Shown in pieces: positions 9,973-22,019 of a stretch of DNA of 64,000 nt. Made by a program: the position numbers and the translations under genes. Positions within the stretch are counted from its first letter, which is position 1, and every line of letters begins with the position of its first letter. The notes under the pieces were generated by a model. The model saw only the letters and a program-made list of their open reading frames with translations, was not told where the DNA came from and ran no database searches. This DNA is from Dicyema japonicum (lineage: Eukaryota; Dicyemida; Rhombozoa; Dicyemidae). Where the stretch lies: assembly GCA_011109175.1 (NCBI GenBank), contig RDEW01000007.1, positions 1,316,295-1,380,294 of the forward strand, read 5' to 3'.

Positions 9973-11365
9973 ATGAAAAATTCTTACTATTACCAATTTC
10001 ATGAAAATTCTTACTATTACCAATTTCTCCTGAACTTTAAAACTACAAGTGATTTGGAAGGTTTCCAGAATCAACTAGAAGAAAAAAAACCTTTTGGAGT
10101 TAATGGACATTCGTTACAAAAAGCTGCGCCGAGACCCTCAGTAGTTATGCTCAAAGGTCGGACAGAAATGAGGCTGAATCTCTTGTAAGATTTGGACTGA
10201 TAATTGGATATCTGAAGATAAAAGCTGAATAGTTCAATAAACCAGAGATCCAATGTTTTCGTTGTCAACGGTTTGGCCATATTGCTCGTTTTTGCAAGAA
10301 TGTTGAAAGATGCCTTGTTTGTTCTGGGCCACATAGAAGATCGCAGTGTCCGGTTACAAACAATAATAAGTCGTGTGTGAATTGTGGTTCATCCAGCCAC
10401 TTTGCCAATTATGGAGGATGCCCCAAGGCTGTTGAAGCTAACATAGCGAAGAAAAACAAAATTGACCAAAAAGAAAAGAATCGAATGGAAAATTATTTAA
10501 AACGAGAAAATGCCCATAATGGAGAAAGTGAAATTTCCAAAATTGGAACGAATAAGAAATTAAAGTCAGAGTTTAGAATGTATGGGCAGACTGGCTGGAA
10601 TACGACATATAATAAGAAACCTTCTAAAAAGAAACAGTAGAAGCTTCAACACAGACAAGCAGTCTTGATGAGAGTGACCAGGCGGAAGCACCTGTTAGAA
10701 AAGTGACTTTTGGAGTTGCTACACATACTGTCGAGACTCACTCAAACATCTTGTCTGAAAATGAAAAAGTAGTAGCTTCCAACTCGATTCTTGACAAGTT
10801 GGAGAGAAGCATTAAAGATATGACTAGAACAAAAAAGGATTCTAATTTTTACTAGATTTGGTGGCGCTCTTAAGAAGAGAGGGCAGCCACCGAAAAAACC
10901 AGAAGTAGTCAGGATAACCCTGATTAATGCCCTTCTCTTCGGAATCGGGCCTCAGTGCTGGTTGCTCTAGCCAGCACGATCCAGATGGATGTTCTAATTA
11001 TAAACGAAACTAAATTGAAGAAAAGACCATTTAAAATTGATGGATAGATATTTTTTGGAAGACTGGTTTTTGTGCTGGAACAGGAACTTCAATTTACCAT
11101 AAAACTTCTTTAAATACAAGACTACCACGATCAATGAAGAAATTTTGTGAACTAGCAAGCATTCAACTACAAACAACATGGGATGGATAACTATCGGAGG
11201 AATTTATTCTAAAAAACTACGAGAGTATCCATGGATTGTTGACAAATTTATGGAAAACAATGAATATCCAATTTTTGTTTGAGACATGAACGCTAAACAT
11301 ACTGACTATGGTTGTGTAACAATCAATCAAGATGGAAAATGCCTTGTAAAATGGATGAAGTCTGG
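9973..11365 (+). pseudogene. Jockey-like LINE: ORF1 zinc knuckles and endonuclease remnants
   Basis: At about 10250-10440 there is a run of CCHC-type knuckles (CQRFGHIARFC, CLVCSGPHRRSQC, CVNCGSSSHFANYGGC), the usual ORF1 nucleic-acid-binding region of Jockey-clade LINEs, followed by a Lys-rich segment. From about 10985 a degraded endonuclease follows: DVLIINETKLK (catalytic Glu region), GTSIYHKTSL, ITIGGIYSKK and FVWDMNAKHTDYGC (the GD-N motif, with the first residue changed). Many stops and shifts. No RT is found in this copy. Confidence 0.75.
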
Positions 11366-11700
11366 AGAGTTAAAGATTTTAACTTCAGTCAAAATTATGC
11401 AATTAAACTCGCACATGGATTGGATTTAGCATCTGAAATTGATGACGAATACGAAAGAAAAACGAGAAGAATCGGTGATTTATTACATTGCTTGTGGAAA
11501 CTCGCATTGTAATTGGGGCTTTTTACGGAGAAGAGACATACGGTGTCTCATGAGAGTGCCCGATATAGACGACCCCAAATCTTGGCTTTTCTCTTTAGTT
11601 AATGGCTCTTACCTTGTTTAGTTAGTTGGGGTTTTGCGAATAAATTATGTTATCTGTATCCACTGGTTTGGTCAAATTATATATATTAATTTGATAAATT
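11366..11700 (+). repeat. Probable LINE 3' tail
   Basis: No clear domain. The segment ends GGCTCTTACCTTGTTTAG then TTAGTTGGGG and an AATAAA-like signal. This resembles the end structure of the LINE tails at 16.3 and 18.4 kb, where a terminal Thr/Ser-coding triplet region is followed by TTAGTTAG. Confidence 0.4.
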
Positions 11701-11815
11701 TTTTTTTTAAACAAAAATTTTTTTAACAATTAAACAAATGTCAGTTGAGGAAGCCTGCTGCGTGGATTGCGAACGAGTTCCCTCGGAGTATGGTTATTCC
11801 TATCTTTTGTCTTAG

Positions 11816-12118
11816 TCATAACCCTTCTCGTTGATCCCTTTTCTTTCTGGCAAGCAATCCTCCGAGTTCTTGCAAGAATTCAGCCGTCATTGGACCAACG
11901 GCTCCCGATGATTCGGTCGCAACAGGAGTAAATCGGTAGCGATCCCCGAGGCAAAAATATTTTTTGATTTTTAGGTTTTCCGCAGTCGAAGCAGCTGCTC
12001 CAGGTGTCTGAACCGATTTAAAAATGTTCGTGCTTGAGAACGTGTCTATGCAAGTTGCGTCCCATCGCATGTCTCCGCAGTTCATCGATGTCGTCCGCTG
12101 ATCTAATTTTCCCACCAA
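11816..12118 (-). pseudogene. C-terminal domain of WYLDD-family retroelement
   Basis: The 100-codon frame reads MRWDATCIDTFSS, PGAAASTAENLKIKKYFCLG, RYRFTPVATESSGAVGP and MTAEFLQELGGLLARK. This is the conserved end of the WYLDD reverse-transcriptase family (a W-D-x-T-x-x-D motif, AE...K..Y, and P...E..G), probably a PD-(D/E)xK-type nuclease. It is homologous to 5580-5690 but on the opposite strand. Only the extreme 3' end is present. Confidence 0.75.
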
Positions 12119-12350
12119 TAATCTTGATCCAGGCAGAGAGGAAGCGTAGTTCTCTGCTATCCACGAATGCCCAAGTTACATTTTAAATTAAGAAATCCGC
12201 CAAAATGAGGTCATTATATCCAAATTGCTATTAATGTAATTTTGTATTATTGTAGCCGAGAATATATTTTTTATTAAATTTATAAAATTAAATTATTTTT
12301 TAATTTAAATAAATTTATAATTTAAATAAATAGTTTTTTTGCTAAGCACA

Positions 12351-14485
12351 ATGCCTTGTTTCAAATCAGAACTTATTAAAAAGGTGAATATTTCATTGAA
12401 TTAAAACGTTTAAAATATATTTAACAGTTGTCTGAAGCCATGGGACAGCAATCAATTCATCCATCAACGAAAATTGACATGATGTTAAGAAAACTGGTAA
12501 ATTTTAACACTCAGTAATTAACATGTGTAATATTATAGGACTGAGAAATTCACATTTGGCCTCAATATCTCAAAATTATGCCGATTTTATTTGAAAAAGA
12601 CAATATTGAAACGAGGACACACATCGCAAGAATAATTGAGGTTTGAATTTAAATTTAATGAAACATTCAATTAAACAAAATTTATTTTAGGAAAAATTAA
12701 AAGAAAATTTTATATTCAAAATGTCTGCCGGTCATTTTTTATTTGGTCTAAAAATTTCAGACGACTTTTATTCCGTAAAAGTTCTTACCAACTCTTAGCA
12801 AGCTCTCTGCAGAATTGCGGAACCTTTCTCCACCAAAATACCGTCTGATACTTCCACCCAGACGGTCGTGGTGGAATTCAGTTCTCCTAACATTGCCAAG
12901 CCGTTCCACGTGGGTCATTTACGGTCTACAGTTATCGGCAACTTTATAGCCAATATAAACCAGTTTTATGGGCATAAGACCTTTAAGGTTAACTACTTTG
13001 GAGACTGGGGTACTCAAATCGGTCGGAGAAGTCTTTATTTTTAGGACTCCTAATCCTTGGTTGCATGAAATACGGTCCTACGTACAATGAGACTCCGAAT
13101 GATCACATTTTGGAGGAACTGACTCAGACTTACATTAAAATAAATTCAGATAAAGAAGCCGATTGGTCAATCCACAAAGAGGGGATGAGATTATTCTCTA
13201 AATTGGAGGAGGGGAATCAGGAAATGCGGAAATATTGGTCGTTTTTTAGGAAGTGTTCCTTAAAGAATCATTTTCGCCTGTACAAAGTGATCATTGGTAT
13301 TATTTAGGCTTTTGGGATCTCATTTGACTTTATTGAATGGGAGTCAGAACATCATTCCTCTGCCAAGAAGACTGTAGACCTGCTCTCGAGCGGAAGTCAA
13401 GTCGTTATTGAGTAAAGTTCCTAGTAACCCATAGAGAAGGGAAGACTGTGGTTAGAGTAGGTGATTTGTCAGTCCCTCTATTAAAGAGCGACGGATCTAC
13501 TCTTTACATTACCAGGTATCACTGTTGATGCAACCCAGGGACCTGTCCGCTTACTTTGGTCGGTTAGAATCACTGAAATTTGATAGAATACACTATGTGG
13601 TTGACTTTCATAGTAATTTTAGGTGGAGAAGGCTCAGATTGGACATTTTAGGAATTTGAAGATATTATTAATTTGTATTGGAACAATAGGTATTTTTTGC
13701 TATTATATTAAATTTTCTATTTTTAAATTAAAGCGGCAAAAATGAAAAGTTTCATGTGGCTTTCGGGAGATATAAGGGAATGAGTACTAGAAAGGGACAT
13801 TTTTGTGTGCTTAATGACTTATTTGTTGAAGCTAAACAGAGGATCCAACAGAAAATGATAAATTCAGACAGTAGTTTTACTGATATTTATTCATAGCTAC
13901 GAAAGCGGTAAATATTAGTGAAACTGCATCTGAATTGGCTGCATCCGCTCTTATTCTGAACGAATTCAGAGTTCCTATGCTTAATGACATCGAGTTTAAC
14001 TGGGAAAAGGTTTTGGATTTAAACTCTGGACTCGGAATCCAGTATGTCTATGCTAGACTCTCAAGGTTTTCTCATATTTTGAATTGAAGTTTGCTAAGGG
14101 ACTACTTTTTCAAAGAATTTGGTGATCCTGCTTCATATTTGGCTAAACTTACAGAGCCTGAAGCCCGGGACCTAATTTTGCAGTTAATTGGGTATTAGAT
14201 GAGTTAATATTTGATATGAGGATGTGCTGAAGAACTGTTTTGAGACTTTTGAGGGATACTTACTGGTTAACTATTTGGTCCGTCTGGGGTACTAATTTTG
14301 CTGTTTTCTAGCCGACTTACAAATCGGGCTCTGAATGTCTTGAGATTAAAGGAAGTCTGTGAGGATATTATGGAGGTTAGTGAGACTCTAATGCGTAGGC
14401 CAGGCTGTTTATTTTTGAGCAGAGTAGACGTACATTGGCACATGGAATGAATATGATTGGTACACGACCACTTGTTAATATTTGA
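12351..14485 (+). CDS. RARS2: Mitochondrial-type arginyl-tRNA synthetase, multi-exon
   Basis: Class I synthetase that charges tRNA-Arg in mitochondria. Exons encode an N-terminal region ([20 protein letters not shown]), the HIGH motif in [45 protein letters not shown], the KMSK-like GMSTRKG (about 13780-13800) and an anticodon-binding DALR end ([10 protein letters not shown]...[15 protein letters not shown]). It is closer to RARS2 than to cytosolic RARS. The 5' introns are long for this window (12384-12427, 12497-12538, 12641-12690: 44, 42 and 50 nt). The rest are near 23 nt, for example 13022-13044, 13287-13307, 13422-13444, 13516-13538 and 14376-14398. One possible 18-nt intron at 12781-12798 would remove an in-frame TAG. 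A frame break may lie near 12540, and the segment at 13600-13740 is hard to thread. Confidence 0.9.
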
Positions 14486-14489
14486 TACA

Positions 14490-15270
14490 TATTTTTTTGA
14501 TCTTGATGTTGTATTAATAATTATTGAGTTGGTATTTGAGGTTCAAATTTGTTTTTTGTATATTCGTTTAAGGGTTTTTAGAGTTTTCATGACTCCTATG
14601 CCATGTGATTGAAATATTATGTGTTTGTGCGAGACTGTCTTAAGTTGTGGAAAAGCCTATGTAGCGTCGGGACAACTGAATGTGGTTTTTATACATTAAC
14701 ACCTTAAAAACCGAAATTATTGAAGTCCAGTGGGGGTTAATGAATGAAGGAATGCTCCATACGCCTTTTAAAGTATAACTCTGGTATATGGGGAATCAAG
14801 AAATAAAATATGATTATAAGGGGCGTTAGGGAACACGTGGAAAGTACTTGAGTTAGAAGAGGTCGAATTTCAATACACATTAGATAATGGTGGTTTACCA
14901 AAGATCCCAGTCTTACAGTAATGTCTTTCGAATTTCTCCATAGGAACTCGATCGGGTGTTTTTTCTTAAGGACTGATTTTGATAATGTGTGGATGGATAA
15001 TAGCTTTCCATGTTCTTAGCATAAACGCGGGAAACCTCGGCCATCGCTTATGGCCGACTCCTTTTAAAGGAGAATAGCAAAAGATGCTCTTTTGTATGAG
15101 AAAAGAAGACGCAAGGTCTTCCGCCCGAGTGGTAAACTCAATATAAAAAACCTGATATATTCCTCTACAATAAAAAAGGAATCAATTGTGACTTAAATAG
15201 ACAATCTAAAACGTGGAAGTAGAAAAACTTAAATATGAAATTTTATCGAATTAATTTAAAATAATTAAAG
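14490..15270. repeat. Intergenic with an interspersed repeat at 14940-15140
   Basis: No gene recognised. Around 14990-15140 the sequence TAAAGGAGA...AGACGCAAGGTCTTCCG resembles 28650-28790 (TAAAGGAGA...AGACGCAAAGTTTTTCG), with similar spacing, so both are copies of one unidentified dispersed repeat. A short hairpin GGCC-ATCGCTTAT-GGCC lies at about 15039-15055. Confidence 0.45.
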
Positions 15271-15482
15271 GATCAAAGTGGAGATCTTACCGATTGCTCT
15301 TACTTGGGATTGTCTGTATGGAGCTTCTTCAGGTCATAGAAATTCTTCAACCATATATTCAGATAAGTGCGCTAAAGAAAACACCTAAGAGGTGTTTGCA
15401 GAGTACAAACGCAATTTCAGAAATTTTCCTTCATTCTGCGAACATGATTAAGAATTACATACTTGAGATCAAACATTTTTAA
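15270..15482 (+). pseudogene. RLE-LINE C-terminal fragment
   Basis: KVEILPIALTWD matches KIVPIVLTWDG of the same family at 2.8 and 35.4 kb, followed by an eroded LKKTPKRCL-type helix. Only about 70 codons survive. Confidence 0.6.
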
Positions 15483-15489
15483 TAAATTT

Positions 15490-16400
15490 TTATTTGATTT
15501 AGCTCATTAATAAAAAATGACCTTTCCGTGAAAATGGCATTTTATGGCAAAAATTGCCCAAGTTATGAATGTTTGTGGTTGATTCACCAAAGATTGTAAG
15601 CCTGGTACTAATAAACAAAATATAGAATCTTGGAAAATTTCATAATATAAATATAATATTATGAACTAAAAAACAAATTTATTGTTTAAAAAGTGCAAAT
15701 TATTAAGTTTGCATGAACCTTAATATTATATATAATTGAATTTTTAATATGATTTGTAATGTTGACTTTACTTTTTATGTTTACTTTATTTGCAAACAAT
15801 ATTAATAGTATTATTTAGTTTTATATTAATAGATAATAATGGACGTACAAAAGATTATGGTAGATCAAGAGAACGTTATTTAAGAGCGGATACACAGTCA
15901 GATTTCCTAAATCCATTTAAACGAAATATACAAACATTAAGAGTTGAATAATTATTTATTAACTTATTTAATCAATGTTAACTAAGAATTACTTTATTAA
16001 TGTGAAATATTATGCATCCTCATTGAAATTATCTGCAATCGAGGAGACTGCAATAAAGTTAATTGGACCAGATCACAATATCCAACCCATTGAAAACTTT
16101 TAAATAGAATTACAACGGAAACTATTAAAGGAGGCTATTCTACCGAGCTGCCCTCTATTCCAAATACTATCGAATTATCTACAATCATACAGAAATTGAG
16201 CCGATGCCATGTCCAATGAGAGAGCTGTTCAGGATTCTCGACCCCGCCGGACTCGTTCTCACTTTTGTCGGTCTCGGATCACTTAGTTAGATGAGAACTT
16301 TTATTTCTTTCTCTTTGACCCAGTGATCCTGGGGGTAATAATAATAATAATGTGAAATATTAGTCTCCATTCCTTGACATCCTATCATCTAAGCGTGGCC
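15490..16400. other. AT-rich interval with a LINE-tail-like end at about 16250-16350
   Basis: No gene seen. At 16276-16345, GGATCACTTAGTTAG is followed by a T-rich stretch and a run of AAT triplets, the same layout as the LINE 3' tails elsewhere. Confidence 0.45.
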
Positions 16401-16439
16401 GCGTGGCGCCATGTGGTGCTATGTGGCTAGTGTGCCAAA

Positions 16440-16540
16440 AATTCAAAGTGGAGATCTTACCGATGTTAACGTGGCGTCATGCGGTTCACCTGTTGTTGTG
16501 GTGGCGATATTAACGTGGCGTCATGCGGTTCAGCTGATAA
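16440..16540 (+). repeat. Short duplication within a tiny RLE-LINE-like fragment
   Basis: CAAAGTGGAGATCTTACCGA recurs from 15.27 kb, and the segment ACGTGGCGTCATGCGGTTCA occurs twice here, at 16468 and 16512. It looks like a local duplication after insertion of a LINE scrap. Confidence 0.45.
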
Positions 16541-16589
16541 ACTATTTATACTGTCGCCTCTTACAAGAAGTTCAACCGAAGATTATCAT

Positions 16590-18440
16590 CACAAATTGTG
16601 CCACTCATCAAAAAACGAGATGCGCTGAAGAGGAATAGAACACAGACCAATAACTCCTTCTACTCCATACGTTCACTGAATACCAAATTATCTGAACTTA
16701 TCCGAACTAACAACAGACTCAAATGGAGCCGCCTAGTTGGACGACTATGTCACAAAAACTCTTGTGCCACATTTTGGAAAACGCTAAGAAGGATCAATAG
16801 CCTCATCAATGAGGAGGACCGCAGAACTGAGGCCGTTACCCGTAACGCTTCGGAACCCGCACGCAAACTCGCAAACAAGATTATAAAGTACTACGTATCG
16901 ATCAGCATAAAAATTTTTCTCGTTCTACACTTTTTGAACGGCGCCGGCCACAACAAGAACCATATTCCCTTCTTCACCTCCGATGATGTTAACAAGGCTA
17001 TTAAATTGCTACATCCCCTCGTGCTTGTAATCCCGACGGTATTTGCACTATTCACCTCAAACATCTTGGACCTCAGGCACGGGCCATACAAAAGACTGTA
17101 TAACGACTCTATCAACTACCATACAACTACCTAATATATGGAAAAACTCTCTGATTACGCCAATCCTAAGCCCAGAAAACAAAAGACGTTCCCTCTTCTT
17201 ACCGCCCATCTCAATAACTTGTGTTCTATCAAAAGTACTGGAAAAGCTTGTGTTAATGCGCATCTCTCTGTTCTACATCTACAGAGTTTCAACATGGTTT
17301 CAGGGCAGACCGTTCTACAACGACTCATTTGGGTTCTATCTCCCATTTTATTACTGACGGCTTCAACATGAGAGCACTCTTACGGACGCCCTTAGTATCC
17401 ATCGACATACAGATGGCCTTTGACTCTGTTCCGAGGAAACTCCCAACGCAAAAGATTTTTAACTCGAACTTACACCCAAACATCAAGCTATGGCTGGATA
17501 ACTTCTTAACTGGACGACGCGGAAGTGTCCGTATTGACAAAACCACTTCAAAATCAAGAATACTCCCAATGGAGTCCTCAAGGCTCTCCTTTATCTCCTC
17601 TCCTCTACATGACCTACTACTACCAATGACCAGGACACTATGTTTTTACCCTATGCGGACTACCTAATTATTGCTGCAAGAAATAAATCTCCTTCCATGG
17701 CTGTAGCAACTGTTCAGACACACCTAAACCGAATTTGTGACTGGCTATCGCAAACATGTTACGTGTATCAGCATCCAAGTCTCAGTTCACATTATTCACT
17801 ACGGGCAGAAGGTTTAAAGGTGGGCTTGAGATATTCATCGAAACACCCCCATCCATTCTACGCGAACCCAGAAGATCTTGGTTTAGTTTTCAACTCTCTG
17901 TTGATGTTCTCGAGTCACATGGAGGAGGTGCTCGCCATGGGTCTTCGGAAATGGAACATTTTGAATGCAATGATAAAGAAGAGCCCTTTCCCCGGCTGAT
18001 TGCATCAGCAAGGTTAATCAACAGTAATCATACGATTATTGATATGCCTGCTCCGTTTGGAGGTTTGCGATTCCCCTTTGAGAGTGACCGTTTGAACTCT
18101 TCAGGCGGAGAATTATGCACCAAGCGGACATCCTCATTGGCGACCTCGTTTCTGATGAGGCAACGTTGAAAATGGCCAGGGTTCCTACGTTTTGCAAGGA
18201 ACTGGGAACCCACTCAAGGAAAAAGTTGCCAGCATGCAGAGGAATTTTTGATCGGTAATAAAAAAGTGCACGCCGATTGAATTCCTTTCAGAAACAGAGA
18301 AGACGCTTCCGGAGTGCGGTTGGATCATCAGAAGACCAATTGAAAGAGTTCGGATGTTGCTGGAGGCTGGGATCATCTAATTAGTTAGTTTTGACCTATT
18401 TCCTTGTGGTCTTGGGGTTAAGTAAAATGCCTGACCGGCA
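16590..18440 (+). pseudogene. 2A-family LINE, degenerate reverse transcriptase copy
   Basis: The pre-RT linker (WSRLVGRLCHKNSCATFWKT), the palm (SIDIQMAFDSVPRKL, IKLWLDNFLTGRRGSV), an eroded active site (YADYLIIAARNKS, in place of the YADDVVIAIRNRS of the 54 kb copy) and thumb fragments appear in order but in different frames. It clearly belongs to the family at 52.88-55.4 kb. The second catalytic Asp is lost. The 3' tail at 18366-18425 keeps TTAGTTAG. Confidence 0.85.
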
Positions 18441-19148
18441 TCGAGGACTCACTATTCTTTTCTCTGGACAATGTCGTTACCCGGATACAAGTTCTGGGAC
18501 GCTAGAACTAGTCAGGATCAAGTTGTATGTTAGTTTGATTACCCTTGGTCTTTGGAATTAATTTAATTTTTAGATTTTTGATTCTACGGCCGCGTAGTGG
18601 CATGTGTTGCTAATTGATTTTAAGATTTCTCTTTTTTCTCTGGTGCCATCATTAGATCCAACTTACTCAGAAGACGCCCATGCCTGGCAAAAATTCTTAA
18701 AGATCCATCTATTCATTCTACTGAGAAACAATTTCGTTCCATAGCGACGAGTTCTGTAATCGACCGCTGAATCAATGTGATTGGGTGAAGATTTTGCTAG
18801 GTTTTACATTTGGTCTTTAAAATTATTTGGATTAAAATAGATTGTTCCTACAAATAAATTTGTTTAACAGTCTGTAGGGCACGTGTCAATTTTTTTGTGG
18901 AGATCAAATGGCTAACTTTCTGGTAGACTCGATAGTTGACTTCCATACTATAACCAAAAAAGAAGTCTTTGGGACATTAAAAGATCGAAAAACAATATTT
19001 CATGCCAAAATAACAATTATTGGGATTCTCTAAAATAGCGTAACTAAATTTTTTTAAGGGTAGAAAACATTTTTTTAATTTTCTCATTTTCAGCCCCTCC
19101 TCTGGAAAATTAGTTTTTATGTACTAAAATTCTCAATTGGATTGAGAA
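18441..19148. other. Repeat-derived interval without a gene
   Basis: A second LINE-tail-like segment lies at 18505-18575 (TTAGTTTGATTACCCTTGGT), similar to the minus-strand sequence at about 31715-31765. The rest is AT-rich and unassigned. Confidence 0.45.
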
Positions 19149-19370
19149 ATGGAGAGTCATCCTTATGTTTTAACATGGGACGGTGTCGTTTTGAAGTTCT
19201 GGAAATCTCACACTGAAGTTATCAGAATTGAAGCAACAACTAGAACTTACATTCAACCCGCTTTCCTCAAGAATACGTTGGAGAGCATGTCGGTGGAGCA
19301 TATATACGAAGTATGCACTATCGAGAAAGTTACAGCAACCATTCACTTGGTAGAATTTGCACTCAGTTAG
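19149..19370 (+). pseudogene. RLE-LINE C-terminal fragment
   Basis: VLTWDGVVLKFWKSH followed by FLKNTLESMSVEHIYEV aligns with the end of the 51.4-52.8 kb ORF. It is a 3'-end-only copy. Confidence 0.75.
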
Positions 19371-19449
19371 ATGACGTAACAAGCAACATGACGAGAAGGA
19401 AAAGGATGGGTTTCAGGTCAAAGACTCCTCTTCTAAGAGGGAAGGATCT

Positions 19450-19760
19450 AGAAGCGAGTAGTAATATTGGTTTAATTGGGTTTTGTGCAAAAATCATAGT
19501 GAGGTGACATCCATACAAATCAAAGCATCCATCTCCACAGGTCTCACCAAATTCCTTTTGATACCTAATATGGCTATTTTTTCCGCAAGTTTCATTTTTT
19601 GCGACAGGACACAACCCATATATGGGTGATTGAGCCGCAGTTAATACAACTCATCTTAGTCCCCAGCTTTTTTCCACTCAATCCGATCACGCTGTCCCGC
19701 ACAACGAAGGTTTCTCTTCTCGCTGCAAAAGTGAAAGTCAAATAACTGACAGTAGCTTCT
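19450..19760 (-). pseudogene. Possible LINE ORF1 zinc-knuckle remnant
   Basis: The minus strand carries TKMSCINCGSITHI followed by GLCPVAKNE, like the third knuckle SCVNCGSSSHF...GGCPKAVE at about 10.4 kb. The flanking coding sequence is too decayed to follow. Confidence 0.4.
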
Positions 19761-19869
19761 TGTTGGTGGGCTTCTTAACAGTTCACACATTTTTGCGTTC
19801 AATTGTTATACCAAAACGAACAAGCGAGGTGTCCTCAGTTTTAGAACCAATTGACATTAAGCGATAGAA

Positions 19870-20345
19870 AGTCTCCTATCGCCTTTGAAAAGAAATTCAA
19901 CTTTTAACCAGAGGATGCAAAACACTTAGCATATTCAGGTATGATGTATGACGATCAAGGACAGGCAGCCATTAAATGCTTCTTCGAGTATAAGACGTTT
20001 TTTCGCGCACCATTTTCTCCATCGCACTTTCAATCATCGAAGGACCAAGGAATACAACATTTTCGTCGGTTGTAGAAATGACTTAAAGGATAAAACAAGT
20101 TGGATGAAATCAACATAGAAGAAGTGATTAAGGGTATGAAGCAGATAGTAGGGCCAGATTGTTATGTCGTTAAATGAGAAATAAAGTTGTATCCACCTCA
20201 GCAAAAAATCCTTATTTAAATTAATAATAATTTAATAGAAGCGACAAAATATTTATTATTAATTTATTATTTTTTGATTCAATTTTTACACACTCAAATT
20301 CACGTGTAAATTGTTTTTAGTGAAGCAAAATTAATAGTCCATCAC
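19870..20345. other. AT-rich interval upstream of TFIIIA
   Basis: No gene recognised. It presumably includes the TFIIIA promoter, but no motif can be named. Confidence 0.4.
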
Positions 20346-21350
20346 ATGTGTGCTTTCTGTTGCACTTTTGAGAATTGTAGCAAAAAGTTCAACCGTCCAA
20401 GCAGGCTAGATTCCCATATTCGTGTTCACTTAGGAGAGGTTCCCTTAATCATAATGCTTAGCGTCCTTTCGTCTGTAATATTGACTGGTGTGACAAGGCC
20501 TATTCTCGCAATCAGGACCTCATCAGACATCAAGCAGGATTCCATAGCTGTCCCGACAGGCCACGACTTAGGTGTTTCCCCTATTTATCATAGTTGTGAG
20601 TCATGTGACAAACAATTTGTCAGTAAACAGGGACTATCTCGACACATGTTGCGATTTCATACTGGAGGAGCCTTCAAATGCTCTTTTATGGACTGTGGTG
20701 CTGAGTTTTCTAAAAAACGACACCTAAGTACACACGTGGCAACACATACTGGTGAAGAATATGTGTACAGGTGGTTCATTGCAGTTCTTTTTGCAGATGT
20801 GAGAATCAGATGTGTGGGAAGGAATTTTCAACGTTTGCAAAGCTGGATAGACATCGTAAGCTCCACTGTGGTTGGTGGATCCGTTATTTGTTAGTGAGAA
20901 CTTGTGATTACTGCAACGAAGAGTTTTTCACGTGGACGGAATATGTGAAACACAAGAAGTTGCATAAACCTACAAGTTTCTCGTTTAATCTATTCCAGGA
21001 TTCGACTGTGAGGAATGCAAGAGGGTCTTCAAGTCAAAGAGATCCCTTAATAAGCACACTATGGAGATGTGTTCGTTGTTTCAAAAGTCTGGCCCACGTG
21101 TGACTTTTGAGTGCACTGTTGGGGAGTGCAGAAAGAGGTACACCACAAAATCCAACCTGAAAGCCCATATGGATAGGTGTCATAATGGAGTTAAATTTCC
21201 CTGTACTATGAGTCATATTTGTTCTGGAATGTTCTCTTCTAAGGTGGGGATTTATGTTATTGTCAGCAAAAAATGGAAGAGCATTGTTCGCGTGTACATT
21301 CTCACACAGGAGTTACCAACGTTTGTGAAGATGAATCTTGTAATATTTAA
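20346..21350 (+). CDS. GTF3A: Transcription factor IIIA, nine C2H2 zinc fingers
   Basis: Removing six short introns (20439-20461, 20572-20593, 20771-20796, 20871-20894, 20976-20998, 21244-21266: 23, 22, 26, 24, 23 and 23 nt) gives a frame-perfect protein of 287 residues made almost entirely of nine C2H2 fingers. Finger cores: CTFENCSKKF, CNIDWCDKAY, CESCDKQF, CSFMDCGAEF, CENQMCGKEF, CDYCNEEFFTW, CEECKRVF, CTVGECRKRYTTKSNL and CTMSHICSGMF. Exactly nine fingers, irregular spacing in fingers 6-7, a TW before the histidines in finger 6 and RxYTTxxNL in finger 8 are TFIIIA traits. TFIIIA binds the internal control region of 5S rRNA genes and 5S RNA itself. No nuclear export tail is obvious, and the protein ends soon after finger 9. 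Confidence 0.88.
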
Positions 21351-21639
21351 TTTTTTTAATATTGGAAATTTATTTTTGTATAGTTTTATGCACGTGCATT
21401 TTTAGACCTAAGTAGGTTTTGGTGTTCGAAGATGTGCTTGTTTTGGGTTCGCCAAAGTAAAGAGTTCGGCGGAGCCTTTTTTGGGAGGCTTAAGCATTTG
21501 TGGTAGCGGTTTTATTGATATTTCGAAAATGCATAAAATTATTCAAACCAGAGAATTACTGTCATTGTGCGACAAGAGACAAGAAATCGGCGAATGGTGT
21601 GTCTCTATGGATTTGATCATCTAAACTGAGAAAACCAAC

Positions 21640-21870
21640 GTCCATCAATTCTCGAAGATTCAATCAACAGAGCTGTGCCTTGAGAAACATTAAAGATGTG
21701 GCTAGCTTACACTATCTTGGAGTGCTAATTGGACAGAAAGAGGCTTTATGGAAGACGTAGCAGTTAAAAGGAAGAGCGCTTTCCAAACTCGTCTTCCATT
21801 AGAACGTGAAAATTGGAAGAGTCTTTACAGTTCATTGTTCCGCGGCATGTTTACGGATAGCTGATACTAC
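21640..21870 (+). pseudogene. LINE fragment (post-RT region)
   Basis: SLHYLGVLIGQKEA resembles the YLGV(T/L) block that follows the palm in many non-LTR reverse transcriptases. The surrounding frames are broken and the family cannot be named. Confidence 0.4.
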
Positions 21871-22019
21871 TCTTCTAAGAAAACCAGATAAAATCGCTGT
21901 TAGAAAAGACAAGAAGCAGCTACCAAGATTGCACAGAAGATAGAGATGAATAGAGTTTAGCACTGAATAAAATGACCCTATATAACCAATGAAAACGGTG
22001 ATACAGGACAAAATGGCCA

